From contig JANRLF010000010.1 of NCBI GenBank assembly GCA_033762815.1, forward strand, positions 62,001 to 126,000: a stretch of 64,000 nt of DNA, read 5' to 3'. Numbering within the stretch: the stretch's first letter is position 1; the number at the start of each line of letters is the position of its first letter. A model generated the notes under the pieces. The model was not told the DNA's origin and ran no database searches. It worked only from the letters and a program-made list of their open reading frames with translations. Shown piece by piece: positions 53,849-61,345 of this stretch. Source of the stretch: JANRLF01 sp033762815 (GTDB taxonomy: Bacteria; Bacteroidota; Bacteroidia; Chitinophagales; CAIOSU01). The translations under genes and the position numbers were made by a program.

Positions 53849-54526
53849 TTAATCTTTCAGTAAATCGGGCCTCCGTTTTTTGGTACGCTCCATAGCTTGC
53901 TCATGACGCCATTCTTCGATGAGCCTAGTATTGCCCCCCAACAGTAGTTCAGGCACCCGGTGCCCATTGAAATCGGCCGGACGGGTATACACTGGCGGTG
54001 CCAATAAATTATCTTGAAAAGAATCGAACAGGGCCGAGGTTTCATCATTCAGTACTCCAGGTAGCAATCGGCCCAATGCATCCACCAATATCGCCGCTGG
54101 CAATTCGCCCCCTGACAATACATAACTGCCTATGGATATTTCCCTGGTAACGTACAACTGACGCACCCTTTCGTCCACCCCCTTGTAATGCCCGCAAAGA
54201 ATGATAATATTGGTAATCATGGAAAGTTGGTTACAAGTCCGTTGTTCCAGTAACTCCCCGTCTGGTGTCATATAGATTACTTCATCATATTGCCGCTCAG
54301 CCTTTAACTGTTCGATGCATTTTGCGATAGGTTCAATCATCAACACCATGCCCGCGCCGCCACCAAACTGATAATCATCCACCTGCTTGTGCTTCATGGT
54401 GCTGTAATCGCGTATATCGTGCACCACTACTTCCAACAAGCCTTTCTCCTGAGCCCGCTTCAGAATGGAATGGGAAAGAAAACTGTCCAGCAAGCGGGGT
54501 AAGACTGTGAGAATATCAATGCGCAC
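53849..54526 (-). CDS. trmD: tRNA (guanine37-N1)-methyltransferase
   Basis: The 225-residue protein methylates G37 of tRNAs with SAM, keeping the reading frame. It is a SPOUT (trefoil-knot) enzyme; key blocks are DDYQFGGGAGMVLMIEPI, ILCGHYKGVDERV, EISIGSYVLSGGELPA and VPELLLGGNTRLIEEWR. GTG at 54526 (then RIDILTVLPRLL) gives the family start; a TTG two codons upstream is the alternative. A TATCTTTG lies 17 bases above. Confidence 0.96.
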   Translation of the reverse strand: MRIDILTVLPRLLDSFLSHSILKRAQEKGLLEVVVHDIRDYSTMKHKQVDDYQFGGGAGMVLMIEPIAKCIEQLKAERQYDEVIYMTPDGELLEQRTCNQLSMITNIIILCGHYKGVDERVRQLYVTREISIGSYVLSGGELPAAILVDALGRLLPGVLNDETSALFDSFQDNLLAPPVYTRPADFNGHRVPELLLGGNTRLIEEWRHEQAMERTKKRRPDLLKD

Positions 54527-54543
54527 CAGCAATCATTTTGCAA

Positions 54544-54551
54544 CAAAGATA
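54544..54551 (-). promoter_or_regulatory. -7 element for trmD
   Basis: The minus strand reads TATCTTTG, an exact match, 17 bases before the GTG start at 54526. The upstream TTTG (54580-54583) is 28 bases away, too far for a normal -33 box. Confidence 0.55.
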
Positions 54552-54556
54552 ATACG

Positions 54557-56233
54557 CTATGGCTCCCGCTTGTAAAATACAAAGCCGCCTTTCCTACCAA
54601 TTTCCTTCAACTGGGGCAAAGTGGCGTAATAACCGGTTTTATCGGCCTTGCAACAAAAGAACACGGTTTTGTCGATAGTACCGTACAAGTGCCAATCTTT
54701 TTCCAATATTATAAATGGTGCTTCGCTCCCCTCCTTTCGACGTTGTGCAACATAGGCTTTCAATAAAGGACTTTCAATGGCGCTTTGGGGCTTTTGGCTG
54801 TAGAATAATTGCGCATAACTTTTCTGGCCCAAGGCATTTACATACACATCCTTTCCTTGTAGGCTTTTATAGAATTCAATTGCCGGCCCTTGTGAGTAGG
54901 GTTCAATTTTGGGGAGAAAGGCATACAATACAGCCTGCACTAAAAATAAATTTGCAACAAACACTCCCACCCAAGCTGGGTTGGTTTTTGCTCGATAAAA
55001 TTGTAGCCATACCATGATAATGGCAATAAGATATGCGAATCCAATAAATCCTAGTGCAAGGGGCCAGTGAACCGGCATGGTAAGTATAGCCTGCAAATAA
55101 ACACTATGGACATGGTCTAGCCATAGGCTTTGATAATGCATGATAATGGGCAAAGCCATCACCACAAGGCCTAAAACAATAAGTATTGTTACCGTCAAAC
55201 GATAAAGCCATTTTGCAGGTTGCTGCCCATAGTTTCTGATACCCAATGCCGCTAGAAATGTGAGTGGCAGGTAGCATAAGGATGAATAATGGACGATTTT
55301 GGTTTTGGCAATCGAAAATACTATCAGCACCACCAGTAGTAATAACAACATCCATAATCGCAATGCGACCTGTTCTTCAGTAAAGCCCTCTTTCTTTCTG
55401 GCAAAAAACAACAGAAGGGACGCAGGAAAACAGCCGATAAATAACACTAAAAAATGGTAGTAAAACGGCTGCCCATGACCAGAATCGCCGGTAGTGAACA
55501 GACGGATATGATAGGCGATAAATTCCCTGAAAAACCAAGGCCCATTATGGATTAGTTCAAGCCCATACCAAACAAAGGAACTTAAGAATGCGACGAATAG
55601 TGCGATGAACAAAAATGGGACGGGTATGAAAAAGAGCTTTCTTCTTAGAATAGCAAATATCGCCCAACACAGGCCCACAATCAATAATGCTACCGGCCCT
55701 TTAGTGAGGATAGCCAAGCCCAGCATAAGTCCGCCCAAAGCACTATGCATTATCCCCCTGCCCTGATGGTTAGATAGGTGGAACAACTGGATAACAGTCA
55801 AAAAAACAAACAAATTGAAAACTGGGTCTATAATGCCGCTCTTGAAGTAAAAGTGGGGTAAAAAACTCCCTATATAAATCAGTACCCACCACCAGGCAAA
55901 CGTTGGGTCAAAATACCTGCTGCCAAGCTGGAAAATGATTAACAAAGTGGCAATTCCTGTTAATGCATTGGGCAATCGGGCAGCAAATTCGCCCACTCCA
56001 AATAGATGCATCGCTATTGCCTGTAACCAAAAAAATAAGGGCGGCTTCTCCCAAAATGGCTGAAAATCAATCATCACCCGGCTGTAGTTACCTGTAACCA
56101 GCATTTCTCGGGCAGACTCGGCAAAATTGATTTCATCCCAATCAAAAAGGGGTACTCCTCCTAAATAGGGCAAAAACAATACAGCTCCAATTAGCAAAAG
56201 CGCGGCATAAGGATATTTCAGCAGCCACTTCAT
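54557..56233 (-). CDS. GT39/ArnT-like membrane glycosyltransferase
   Basis: The 558-residue protein has about 12 hydrophobic segments and the N-terminal periplasmic loop FDWDEINFAESAREML with the acidic pair (Asp-Glu) seen in protein mannosyltransferase and ArnT-type enzymes. WEKPPLFFWLQAIAMHLFG is a typical block. It uses a lipid-linked sugar to modify lipid A, protein or another surface molecule in the periplasm; the sugar and acceptor are unknown. Its ATG overlaps the stop of the PAP2 phosphatase gene, so the two are coupled. Confidence 0.88.
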   Translation of the reverse strand: MKWLLKYPYAALLLIGAVLFLPYLGGVPLFDWDEINFAESAREMLVTGNYSRVMIDFQPFWEKPPLFFWLQAIAMHLFGVGEFAARLPNALTGIATLLIIFQLGSRYFDPTFAWWWVLIYIGSFLPHFYFKSGIIDPVFNLFVFLTVIQLFHLSNHQGRGIMHSALGGLMLGLAILTKGPVALLIVGLCWAIFAILRRKLFFIPVPFLFIALFVAFLSSFVWYGLELIHNGPWFFREFIAYHIRLFTTGDSGHGQPFYYHFLVLFIGCFPASLLLFFARKKEGFTEEQVALRLWMLLLLLVVLIVFSIAKTKIVHYSSLCYLPLTFLAALGIRNYGQQPAKWLYRLTVTILIVLGLVVMALPIIMHYQSLWLDHVHSVYLQAILTMPVHWPLALGFIGFAYLIAIIMVWLQFYRAKTNPAWVGVFVANLFLVQAVLYAFLPKIEPYSQGPAIEFYKSLQGKDVYVNALGQKSYAQLFYSQKPQSAIESPLLKAYVAQRRKEGSEAPFIILEKDWHLYGTIDKTVFFCCKADKTGYYATLPQLKEIGRKGGFVFYKREP

Positions 56234-56889
56234 TTTTTCCGCAGCTTATGGTGAAGCGGCAAGTGGAAGGTGGTCGTAAACCATTCCCTTGGTGCCAACC
56301 ATTGAACATTGATAAGGGCCAAAGCTACCCCAATCAAAGAGCCGAAAAAAACATCGACCAGAAAGTGCTGGGCCAAGTAAATCCTAGCCAAACCGCCAAA
56401 GGCAGCGCAGAGAAGCAAAGGAAAGCCCCACCATTTGTTGTGGAGCAATAATGCCAATAAACACAGCATGGCAAATGCGGTAGCGGTATGCCCCGAGGGA
56501 AAACTGAAATGTTTATGTACAGTAACCCCATCAACTAAATGCAGGCTGATGCCTTTAGCTTGAAAAAAGTTGTAAGGTCTATCCACATGAGGAAAAACCA
56601 CTTGCTTCAGCAACTGCACCACTAATGCAGTTTCGCTTAACACTATGCCCCCCAGCAAGGCATAGTTAATACGATAGAAAAGCAGCAATAAAAGGAAAAC
56701 TACGTAAAAACCAGCTTCGCCGAAATTGTTGGTAAAATGAAAAAGCCCATCCCAAAATTGATTATGGTGGCCATTGAGCAGCAAGAGAAAATCGCCCTTA
56801 CTGTATTGAAGCAGCCATATGCCAGCCAATACCAATAACACGGCATAAGGTAAAAAGAACCATTTGTTGGTTTTCAAAAGGGTAGCCAT
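56230..56889 (-). CDS. PAP2-family membrane phosphatase
   Basis: The 219-residue protein has about six membrane helices and the three PAP2 motifs: KQVVFPHVDRPYNF, FSFPSGHTATAF and GLARIYLAQHFLVDV, with the active His residues present. It removes phosphate from a lipid diphosphate or phosphatidic acid; a likely role is recycling of undecaprenyl pyrophosphate or making a lipid carrier for the linked GT39 enzyme. It overlaps the GT39 gene by four bases (ATGA). Confidence 0.9.
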   Translation of the reverse strand: MATLLKTNKWFFLPYAVLLVLAGIWLLQYSKGDFLLLLNGHHNQFWDGLFHFTNNFGEAGFYVVFLLLLLFYRINYALLGGIVLSETALVVQLLKQVVFPHVDRPYNFFQAKGISLHLVDGVTVHKHFSFPSGHTATAFAMLCLLALLLHNKWWGFPLLLCAAFGGLARIYLAQHFLVDVFFGSLIGVALALINVQWLAPREWFTTTFHLPLHHKLRKK

Positions 56890-56976
56890 CGCAGGAATGT
56901 AAAATTACACAAAACCCCTGCATCATCATTTGGCACAGCAATTGCAATTTCCATCCTTGAACAAAAACCATGAGTT

Positions 56977-57168
56977 ATGGATATCGGACATTGCAGCGAA
57001 TGCCGCTTTTGGGGCAAAGAAGGAGATGATTACGGAAAATGTATGCACAAGCAAGTTGGCGGAGGACCTGCCAATAAACGGATGCACGGAGCCTTCACCT
57101 TTGAGCAAGTGGCTTTGCACACCAAATCAGCTTTTGGCTGCGTAAATTTTGAACAAGGAATTGCCTAA
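56977..57168 (+). CDS. 63-residue Cys-rich protein, possible metal binder
   Basis: The protein begins MDIGHCSECRFWGKEGDDYG and has four Cys (CSEC, KCMHKQ and FGCVNF) and two His near them. A C-x2-C ... C ... C pattern could bind zinc or iron-sulfur. The reading frame begins at ATG 56977. An overlapping frame on the same strand is similar in length, but the Cys-rich one fits a small metal protein better. Function unknown. A terminator follows. Confidence 0.6.
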   Translation: MDIGHCSECRFWGKEGDDYGKCMHKQVGGGPANKRMHGAFTFEQVALHTKSAFGCVNFEQGIA

Positions 57169-57190
57169 TAGTGGCAATTTAGAAAATAAG

Positions 57191-57228
57191 GAAATCCCGA
57201 TACAGCTCGAATTTGTATCGGGATTTTC
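57191..57228. terminator. Bidirectional terminator
   Basis: AAATCCCGATACA (57192-57204) and TGTATCGGGATTT (57214-57226) pair over 13 bp with a nine-base loop, with GAAA and TTTTC at the ends. It lies between the Cys-rich gene and the converging OsmC gene. Confidence 0.8.
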
Positions 57229-57238
57229 CATTTACATA

Positions 57239-57688
57239 TCAGGGGTTAGCCGTTTCGCTAATCTTCACCCTCGGCTCGAAAAGAATGTTAGATTTCACGG
57301 AATTGGAAATTAGGCAATTTGCTTCCGCCTTTTGCAATAGGCGCAAAGCTTTATCCACTAGCTGTCCATCTGTTACCCATACTTCTGGTTTCAAGGTTAC
57401 TTCACTTATCATATACTTGCCTTCTATAGCTTCCAATTTACCGATTGCTTCCGATTTAAAACTGCTAAATTCCAGTTTGGAGTTTTCAGCGATAGCCAAA
57501 AAGGTAGTCATAAGGCAACTATTGATAGCAGCCACTAGCAAATGTTCCGGCGACCATATACCTTCTATCCCTTTGTTGAACTGGGGCGGTGTTGCTACCT
57601 CAATGCTATCGAATAACACTGGGGAACTCATGGTGCCTTTCCTATCACTGGTCCATTCCACAGTGACGTCGTAATAATGTGTTTCCAT
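57239..57688 (-). CDS. OsmC-family protein
   Basis: The 149-residue protein resembles OsmC/Ohr thiol peroxidases. It has WSPEHLLVAAINSCLMTTF (first Cys) and KAEANCLISNSV (second Cys), the pair that reduces organic hydroperoxides in this family. It is the last gene of the ArsR/rhodanese operon, 16 bases after the rhodanese at 57705. This suggests a role with persulfide or peroxide stress. Confidence 0.85.
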   Translation of the reverse strand: METHYYDVTVEWTSDRKGTMSSPVLFDSIEVATPPQFNKGIEGIWSPEHLLVAAINSCLMTTFLAIAENSKLEFSSFKSEAIGKLEAIEGKYMISEVTLKPEVWVTDGQLVDKALRLLQKAEANCLISNSVKSNILFEPRVKISETANP

Positions 57689-57704
57689 TTTTTAAACTTG
57701 AAGA

Positions 57705-58025
57705 TTATAAATACCTGTTTAGGGAAGTCCAGCCACCACCATTATACACTTGGCTAAATCCATTTGACTTTAGGATGCTTTTAGCGTTGGCGCTGCGCAT
57801 ACCTGATGCACAACAGGTAATAATGGCCTTGTCCTTGCCCTTGCCCTTTTGTTTTGCGATAAACGATTTCAACTGGTCAAGTGGCACATTTACCGAACCT
57901 TTAATGTGGCCTTGTGCGTATTCGCCTTTGCTGCGTACATCAAGTATTGTGGCACCTGCTACTATCAGTTGGCCGAAATCGGGGGCAGGCTCTATTCCCA
58001 ACAGTTTTTTCAGTGTAGCTATCAT
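57705..58025 (-). CDS. Rhodanese-like protein
   Basis: The 106-residue protein has one rhodanese domain: ATILDVRSKGEYAQGHI, GSVNVPLDQL and the active loop CCASGMRSAN, with the catalytic Cys. Rhodaneses move sulfane sulfur. The ATG (58025) overlaps the upstream stop (ATGA). It is a near repeat of the preceding gene (58022-58291), indicating tandem duplication. Confidence 0.88.
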   Translation of the reverse strand: MIATLKKLLGIEPAPDFGQLIVAGATILDVRSKGEYAQGHIKGSVNVPLDQLKSFIAKQKGKGKDKAIITCCASGMRSANAKSILKSNGFSQVYNGGGWTSLNRYL

Positions 58026-58291
58026 ATCGTTTCCTCCTTGTGAATTGCGAATTGAACATCCATCCAAGAGCCGCCATTGGAAGCATTGATTTGCTCGTGC
58101 TGCAATAAGCGCTGGGCTTGGGCACTGCGCATACCCGATGCACAACAAACTACAATGTCGCCCTCCATTTGCTTGATTTCATCCATGTGCGCGTGCAATT
58201 CAGGAAGGGGAATATTGACGGAGCCCTGCACATGGCCGCTCATATACTCCATTGGGCTCCTTACATCGATAATATTTACTTTTTGGTTCAT
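58022..58291 (-). CDS. Short rhodanese-like protein
   Basis: The 89-residue protein has NIIDVRSPMEYMSGHVQGS, NIPLPELHAHM and the loop CCASGMRSAQ, the same as in the next gene. It is short for a rhodanese but holds the active loop. Together they form a tandem pair of sulfur-transfer proteins. Confidence 0.88.
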   Translation of the reverse strand: MNQKVNIIDVRSPMEYMSGHVQGSVNIPLPELHAHMDEIKQMEGDIVVCCASGMRSAQAQRLLQHEQINASNGGSWMDVQFAIHKEETI

Positions 58292-58302
58292 AGGTAAAGA
58301 AA

Positions 58303-58797
58303 TTAGTTGTTAAGGGGATATTGATGATTGATCCAATCCGTTTTGAAATTGGTTTTCAGGTTTAATAAACTATGGTTGGTATAGCCCATATCAGTAAGCA
58401 TTTTCATAGCTGGAAATACGTTCGGGCAGCGGTCAAAAGGGCAGCAACCACAGTATATCACAATGGCCTTGTCTTTAGGTACGTTTTGTATGGCCACTTT
58501 TAGTTTTTCCATATTGGCCTTATCAGCCCCTGGGCCTATATCAATAGCTCCCTTCAATTCTGGGAATGGGCCCAGAGAGTATATCAGGGGCTTTTCAGCC
58601 TTTGGGTCGGTAATGGTGGCGGCAAGCTTGGCCGGCTCCATCATGCGGATACCTTCTTTCTTTTGTTGCACATTTTGGCTATTGCCGTTGGTACAGCCCA
58701 TTAGGCTTACGGCAATTAAGCCAATCATCACTATCAACCAAGTAAACAATCGGGTACCGCTAAAACAAGAATTGGTGGAACAGGTGGGTTTTTTCAT
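58303..58797 (-). CDS. Rhodanese-like lipoprotein or membrane protein
   Basis: The 164-residue protein has a Cys-rich N-terminus (MKKPTCSTNSCFSGTRLF), a hydrophobic helix, and a possible lipobox (VSLMGC), then a degenerate rhodanese region with IVIYCGCCPFDRCPN, a four-Cys loop in place of the usual single one, and GYTNHSLLNL. It could be a membrane or periplasmic sulfur carrier, or a metal binder. The ATG lies inside a 14-bp palindrome, probably an ArsR operator. It leads the rhodanese-OsmC part of the operon. Confidence 0.75.
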   Translation of the reverse strand: MKKPTCSTNSCFSGTRLFTWLIVMIGLIAVSLMGCTNGNSQNVQQKKEGIRMMEPAKLAATITDPKAEKPLIYSLGPFPELKGAIDIGPGADKANMEKLKVAIQNVPKDKAIVIYCGCCPFDRCPNVFPAMKMLTDMGYTNHSLLNLKTNFKTDWINHQYPLNN

Positions 58798-58808
58798 ATA
58801 GCTATATG
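58795..58808. promoter_or_regulatory. Palindromic operator over the start of the rhodanese gene
   Basis: CATATAGCTATATG is a perfect 14-bp palindrome that includes the start codon of the lipoprotein rhodanese. Its core ATAGCTAT is the same as the core of the 12-bp palindrome in front of the ArsR gene (59169-59180), so both are probably bound by that protein. Confidence 0.65.
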
Positions 58809-58831
58809 TCTATCTATTTTGGTAAAAAATT

Positions 58832-59155
58832 TTAAATATCGTTACAGCAACGCTCCACACAATCAATAATTCGCACGAAGTCAGGATGGCGCAAGAAGTA
58901 GAAACTGAATTTACCTTGTCGTTTCAAGCCTAACAAGCCCTTGTCTTTCATTAAGGTCAAGTGCTGTGAAGCGATGGCCTGCTCCATGCCAAGCATATCC
59001 TGCAGTTGGCTTACACTCATTTCGCCTTCCCGTGCCAATACATCCAAAATAGCCATCCTTTGTGGGTGGGCGGCCACTTTCAGCATGCCTATTACGGTTT
59101 CCAGCTTCTCCAGCGCTATCCTTTTTGGTAAAATGGGCGTTTCCATTGTCTTCAT
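58832..59155 (-). CDS. ArsR/SmtB-family repressor
   Basis: The 107-residue protein is a winged-helix ArsR regulator: KVAAHPQRMAILDVLAREGE, MSVSQLQDMLGMEQAIASQH (recognition helix) and GLKRQGKFSFYFLRHPDF. The only Cys residues are at 99, 103 and 104 (DCVERCCNDI), in the last helix, so the sensor site would be a C-terminal dithiol or metal site. Given the rhodanese and OsmC genes that follow, sensing sulfide or persulfide is likely, as for BigR/SqrR, but those have one Cys in helix 2, missing here. It should repress its own operon. Confidence 0.88.
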   Translation of the reverse strand: MKTMETPILPKRIALEKLETVIGMLKVAAHPQRMAILDVLAREGEMSVSQLQDMLGMEQAIASQHLTLMKDKGLLGLKRQGKFSFYFLRHPDFVRIIDCVERCCNDI

Positions 59156-59157
59156 TA

Positions 59158-59165
59158 CAAAGATA
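59158..59165 (-). promoter_or_regulatory. -7 element of the arsR gene
   Basis: The minus strand reads TATCTTTG, an exact match, ending three bases before the ATG at 59155. So the leader is near zero, and the operator (59169-59180) lies just upstream of this box, where a bound repressor would block the polymerase. Confidence 0.6.
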
Positions 59166-59168
59166 GCA

Positions 59169-59180
59169 ACATAGCTATGT
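59169..59180. promoter_or_regulatory. Palindromic operator upstream of arsR
   Basis: ACATAGCTATGT is a perfect 12-bp palindrome three bases upstream of the -7 box. It shares ATAGCTAT with the site at 58795-58808. It is a likely autoregulatory site. Confidence 0.65.
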
Positions 59181-59266
59181 ATTTATTAGTTCTTTGTAAA
59201 GAAAAATTGCATTTTTTCACACACACTTTAGAATAACCATGGTATCTAATTTGCTTCATTGCTTCT

Positions 59267-60142
59267 ATGGCAAAGCAAAAGGATGAAGCGTATCTGTTGC
59301 GAAAGGCGAAGCGGGAGGAACGCAGGGAGAAGCAACGCCAACAGAATGTAGTGAGGGCACAGCAAATGCACGAGCAGCGGGTGGCCATAAAGCCACCGAT
59401 GATGGAGCCGCCGTCATTCAAGCAGCAATATTTCATTGGCTGTTCCGGTTGGTATTACTGGCATTGGAAAAGTATTTTTTATGCCGATACTTTGCCACGC
59501 GATAAGTGGTTTGACCATTACGCCTCCCGCTTCCGAACGGTAGAGTTGAATGCGCCCTTTTATTCTTGGCCCACCCTTGCCACCATAAAGACTTGGATAA
59601 AGCAGGCCGGAAGGCGGCACTTTACCTACACCGTAAAAGTAAACGAGCTGATAACGCATACCCGACGCTTTGAGGGTACTGAAGAACTGGTAAAGGATTT
59701 TGGACTAATAGCCGATATTCTGGGCAAGCGGATGGGCTGTTTCCTGTTCCAACTGCCGCCTAGCTTTCATTATACTGCTGCCCGACTTCAGAACATTGTA
59801 AAACAATTGGAGCCAAATAGGCGCAATGTAGTAGAGTTTCGCCATGCCAGTTGGTGGAACGAGGAGGTATATGATGTCTTCCGGCAGATGGGCGTCATCT
59901 TCTGTTCATGTAGCGGCCCACGCCTGCCGGATGAATTGATTAAAACGGCGGATGATATCTATATCCGTTTCCATGGCACCAAACAATGGTATAGGCATGA
60001 TTACAGCCGTGAAGAACTGCAAGTATGGGCACAGCGAATCAAAAACAGTGATGCCAAACATGTTTGGGTTTACTTTAACAACGACCGCAATGGCTATGCC
60101 ATTAAGAATGCCAAAATGTTGTTAAAGCTGTTAAAGGATTGA
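59267..60142 (+). CDS. DUF72 (YecE-like) protein with basic N-terminal extension
   Basis: The 291-residue protein has a DUF72 TIM-barrel-like domain from about residue 53: YFIGCSGWYYWHWKSIFY, VELNAPFYSWPT, TYTVKVNELITHTRRF, CFLFQLPPSFHYT, VVEFRHASWW and YIRFHGTKQWYRHDYS. The family is widespread but its function is not known. The first 50 residues (KREERREKQRQQNVVRAQQM) are highly charged and likely helical, which is unusual for the family. It is divergent from arsR, not part of its operon. Confidence 0.85.
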   Translation: MAKQKDEAYLLRKAKREERREKQRQQNVVRAQQMHEQRVAIKPPMMEPPSFKQQYFIGCSGWYYWHWKSIFYADTLPRDKWFDHYASRFRTVELNAPFYSWPTLATIKTWIKQAGRRHFTYTVKVNELITHTRRFEGTEELVKDFGLIADILGKRMGCFLFQLPPSFHYTAARLQNIVKQLEPNRRNVVEFRHASWWNEEVYDVFRQMGVIFCSCSGPRLPDELIKTADDIYIRFHGTKQWYRHDYSREELQVWAQRIKNSDAKHVWVYFNNDRNGYAIKNAKMLLKLLKD

Positions 60143-60144
60143 AA

Positions 60145-61344
60145 TTATACAAAGCATTGGCCTTCGCCACGGTAGGTAAGTGTTTCGCCCTGAATCTTGC
60201 CATTGCTAACCAGCAACAAGGTTCTAAAACGCTCGCACAGTTCGCCTGCCTTGCTATGGCGTAAGAAAATGGGGTCGCCCATTTGCAATTGCTCGTCCCC
60301 TGTATAAAGTATTGGTGTTTGAACTTCGCCCGTTCCCTCCTGCCCTATCAATTTTGCCCCCACCGGCAAATAGGGCAAGGGTTGCTTGTTTAAAGCAATT
60401 TGCCCCGAAGCAATATAGCCCCCACCATGGCAGGTATATAAGCCAGGCTTGGGTTTTCTAACAATTTCAATGGCATATGCAGCGGATGGCAAATGCTTGA
60501 AATTACTGTAACAATCAAACAGCCCAGAGGCATAAAAGCCAGAACCGACCGTCACTTCAGTTACCACACTTTCCTCACGCGTCCATTCCAAACTGCCGGT
60601 ACCTCCCCCGTTAACAAACTTCAGCTCCGCACCCGCAGCTATCAAAGCCTTCACGGTATCATGCCTGCGCTTGGCAATTTCCTTCACGGACCGCCCCTTT
60701 AGCAAACGCACAATATTGTTCATGGCTGCCTTTCCGGGTACATTATCGCCAAGGCCAGCTATTTGCGCTTCATAACCCATCAGGCCATCCAAGCGCACGT
60801 ACTCACTTGCCCTTATTGTTTTATAAAGTGCTAAGGCCTTTTCCCCGTTGGTAATAGACGACCGCCAAACACCAAAATGCAGGCCCGGAAAGTCAGATGA
60901 CATATCCAAATCCATACAAATTGGGATAACCGTACCAGCTTCCTTCCCTATCCGGTTCAAATGCTGGACATGCTCAGCCAAATCAACCATCAAAGTGATG
61001 CGCTTTCCTTTTTGCAGTTCTTGACATATAGCCTTCACCTGGTCTTGATGCCAAGAAGGATAACCCACCAATAAATCATCAAAACCTTGCTGGCTAAGGA
61101 ATACCGTTTCAGGCAAGCTGTAGGTCATCAATCCCTGGAAAACAGGGCTGGCATCCAATACCCTTTTTAAGAGCGATACACAACGCACGGATTTTGAAGC
61201 AATGCGTATTTTCTTGTTGCCCGCCCTGGGAATGATTTGTCGAATATTTTCATCGAACAAATCCAAATCGACAAAGGCAAAAGGCATTTGCTGGCCCTTG
61301 AAAACGCCTTTATAATATTGGTATGAACGGTTATATTCAGCCAC
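60145..61344 (-). CDS. PLP-dependent amino-acid deaminase/aldolase (D-threonine aldolase-like fold)
   Basis: The 399-residue protein is a fold-type III PLP enzyme related to D-threonine aldolase, D-serine dehydratase and alanine racemase. The PLP Lys is in IRIASKSVRC, with later blocks FVNGGGTGSLEW and TCHGGGYIASGQ. A metal-site region FLRHSKAGELCERF is near the C-terminus, but the H-x-C of the dehydratases is not there. It acts on an amino or hydroxy-amino acid; the substrate is unknown. Starts at GTG 61344, one base after the ceramidase stop, so they are co-translated. Confidence 0.82.
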   Translation of the reverse strand: MAEYNRSYQYYKGVFKGQQMPFAFVDLDLFDENIRQIIPRAGNKKIRIASKSVRCVSLLKRVLDASPVFQGLMTYSLPETVFLSQQGFDDLLVGYPSWHQDQVKAICQELQKGKRITLMVDLAEHVQHLNRIGKEAGTVIPICMDLDMSSDFPGLHFGVWRSSITNGEKALALYKTIRASEYVRLDGLMGYEAQIAGLGDNVPGKAAMNNIVRLLKGRSVKEIAKRRHDTVKALIAAGAELKFVNGGGTGSLEWTREESVVTEVTVGSGFYASGLFDCYSNFKHLPSAAYAIEIVRKPKPGLYTCHGGGYIASGQIALNKQPLPYLPVGAKLIGQEGTGEVQTPILYTGDEQLQMGDPIFLRHSKAGELCERFRTLLLVSNGKIQGETLTYRGEGQCFV

Positions 61345-61345
61345 C

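Noticed and set aside
56930..57145. Alternative plus-strand frame over the Cys-rich gene
   Set aside because: The Cys-patterned frame at 56977 fits a small metal protein better, and both cannot be the main product.
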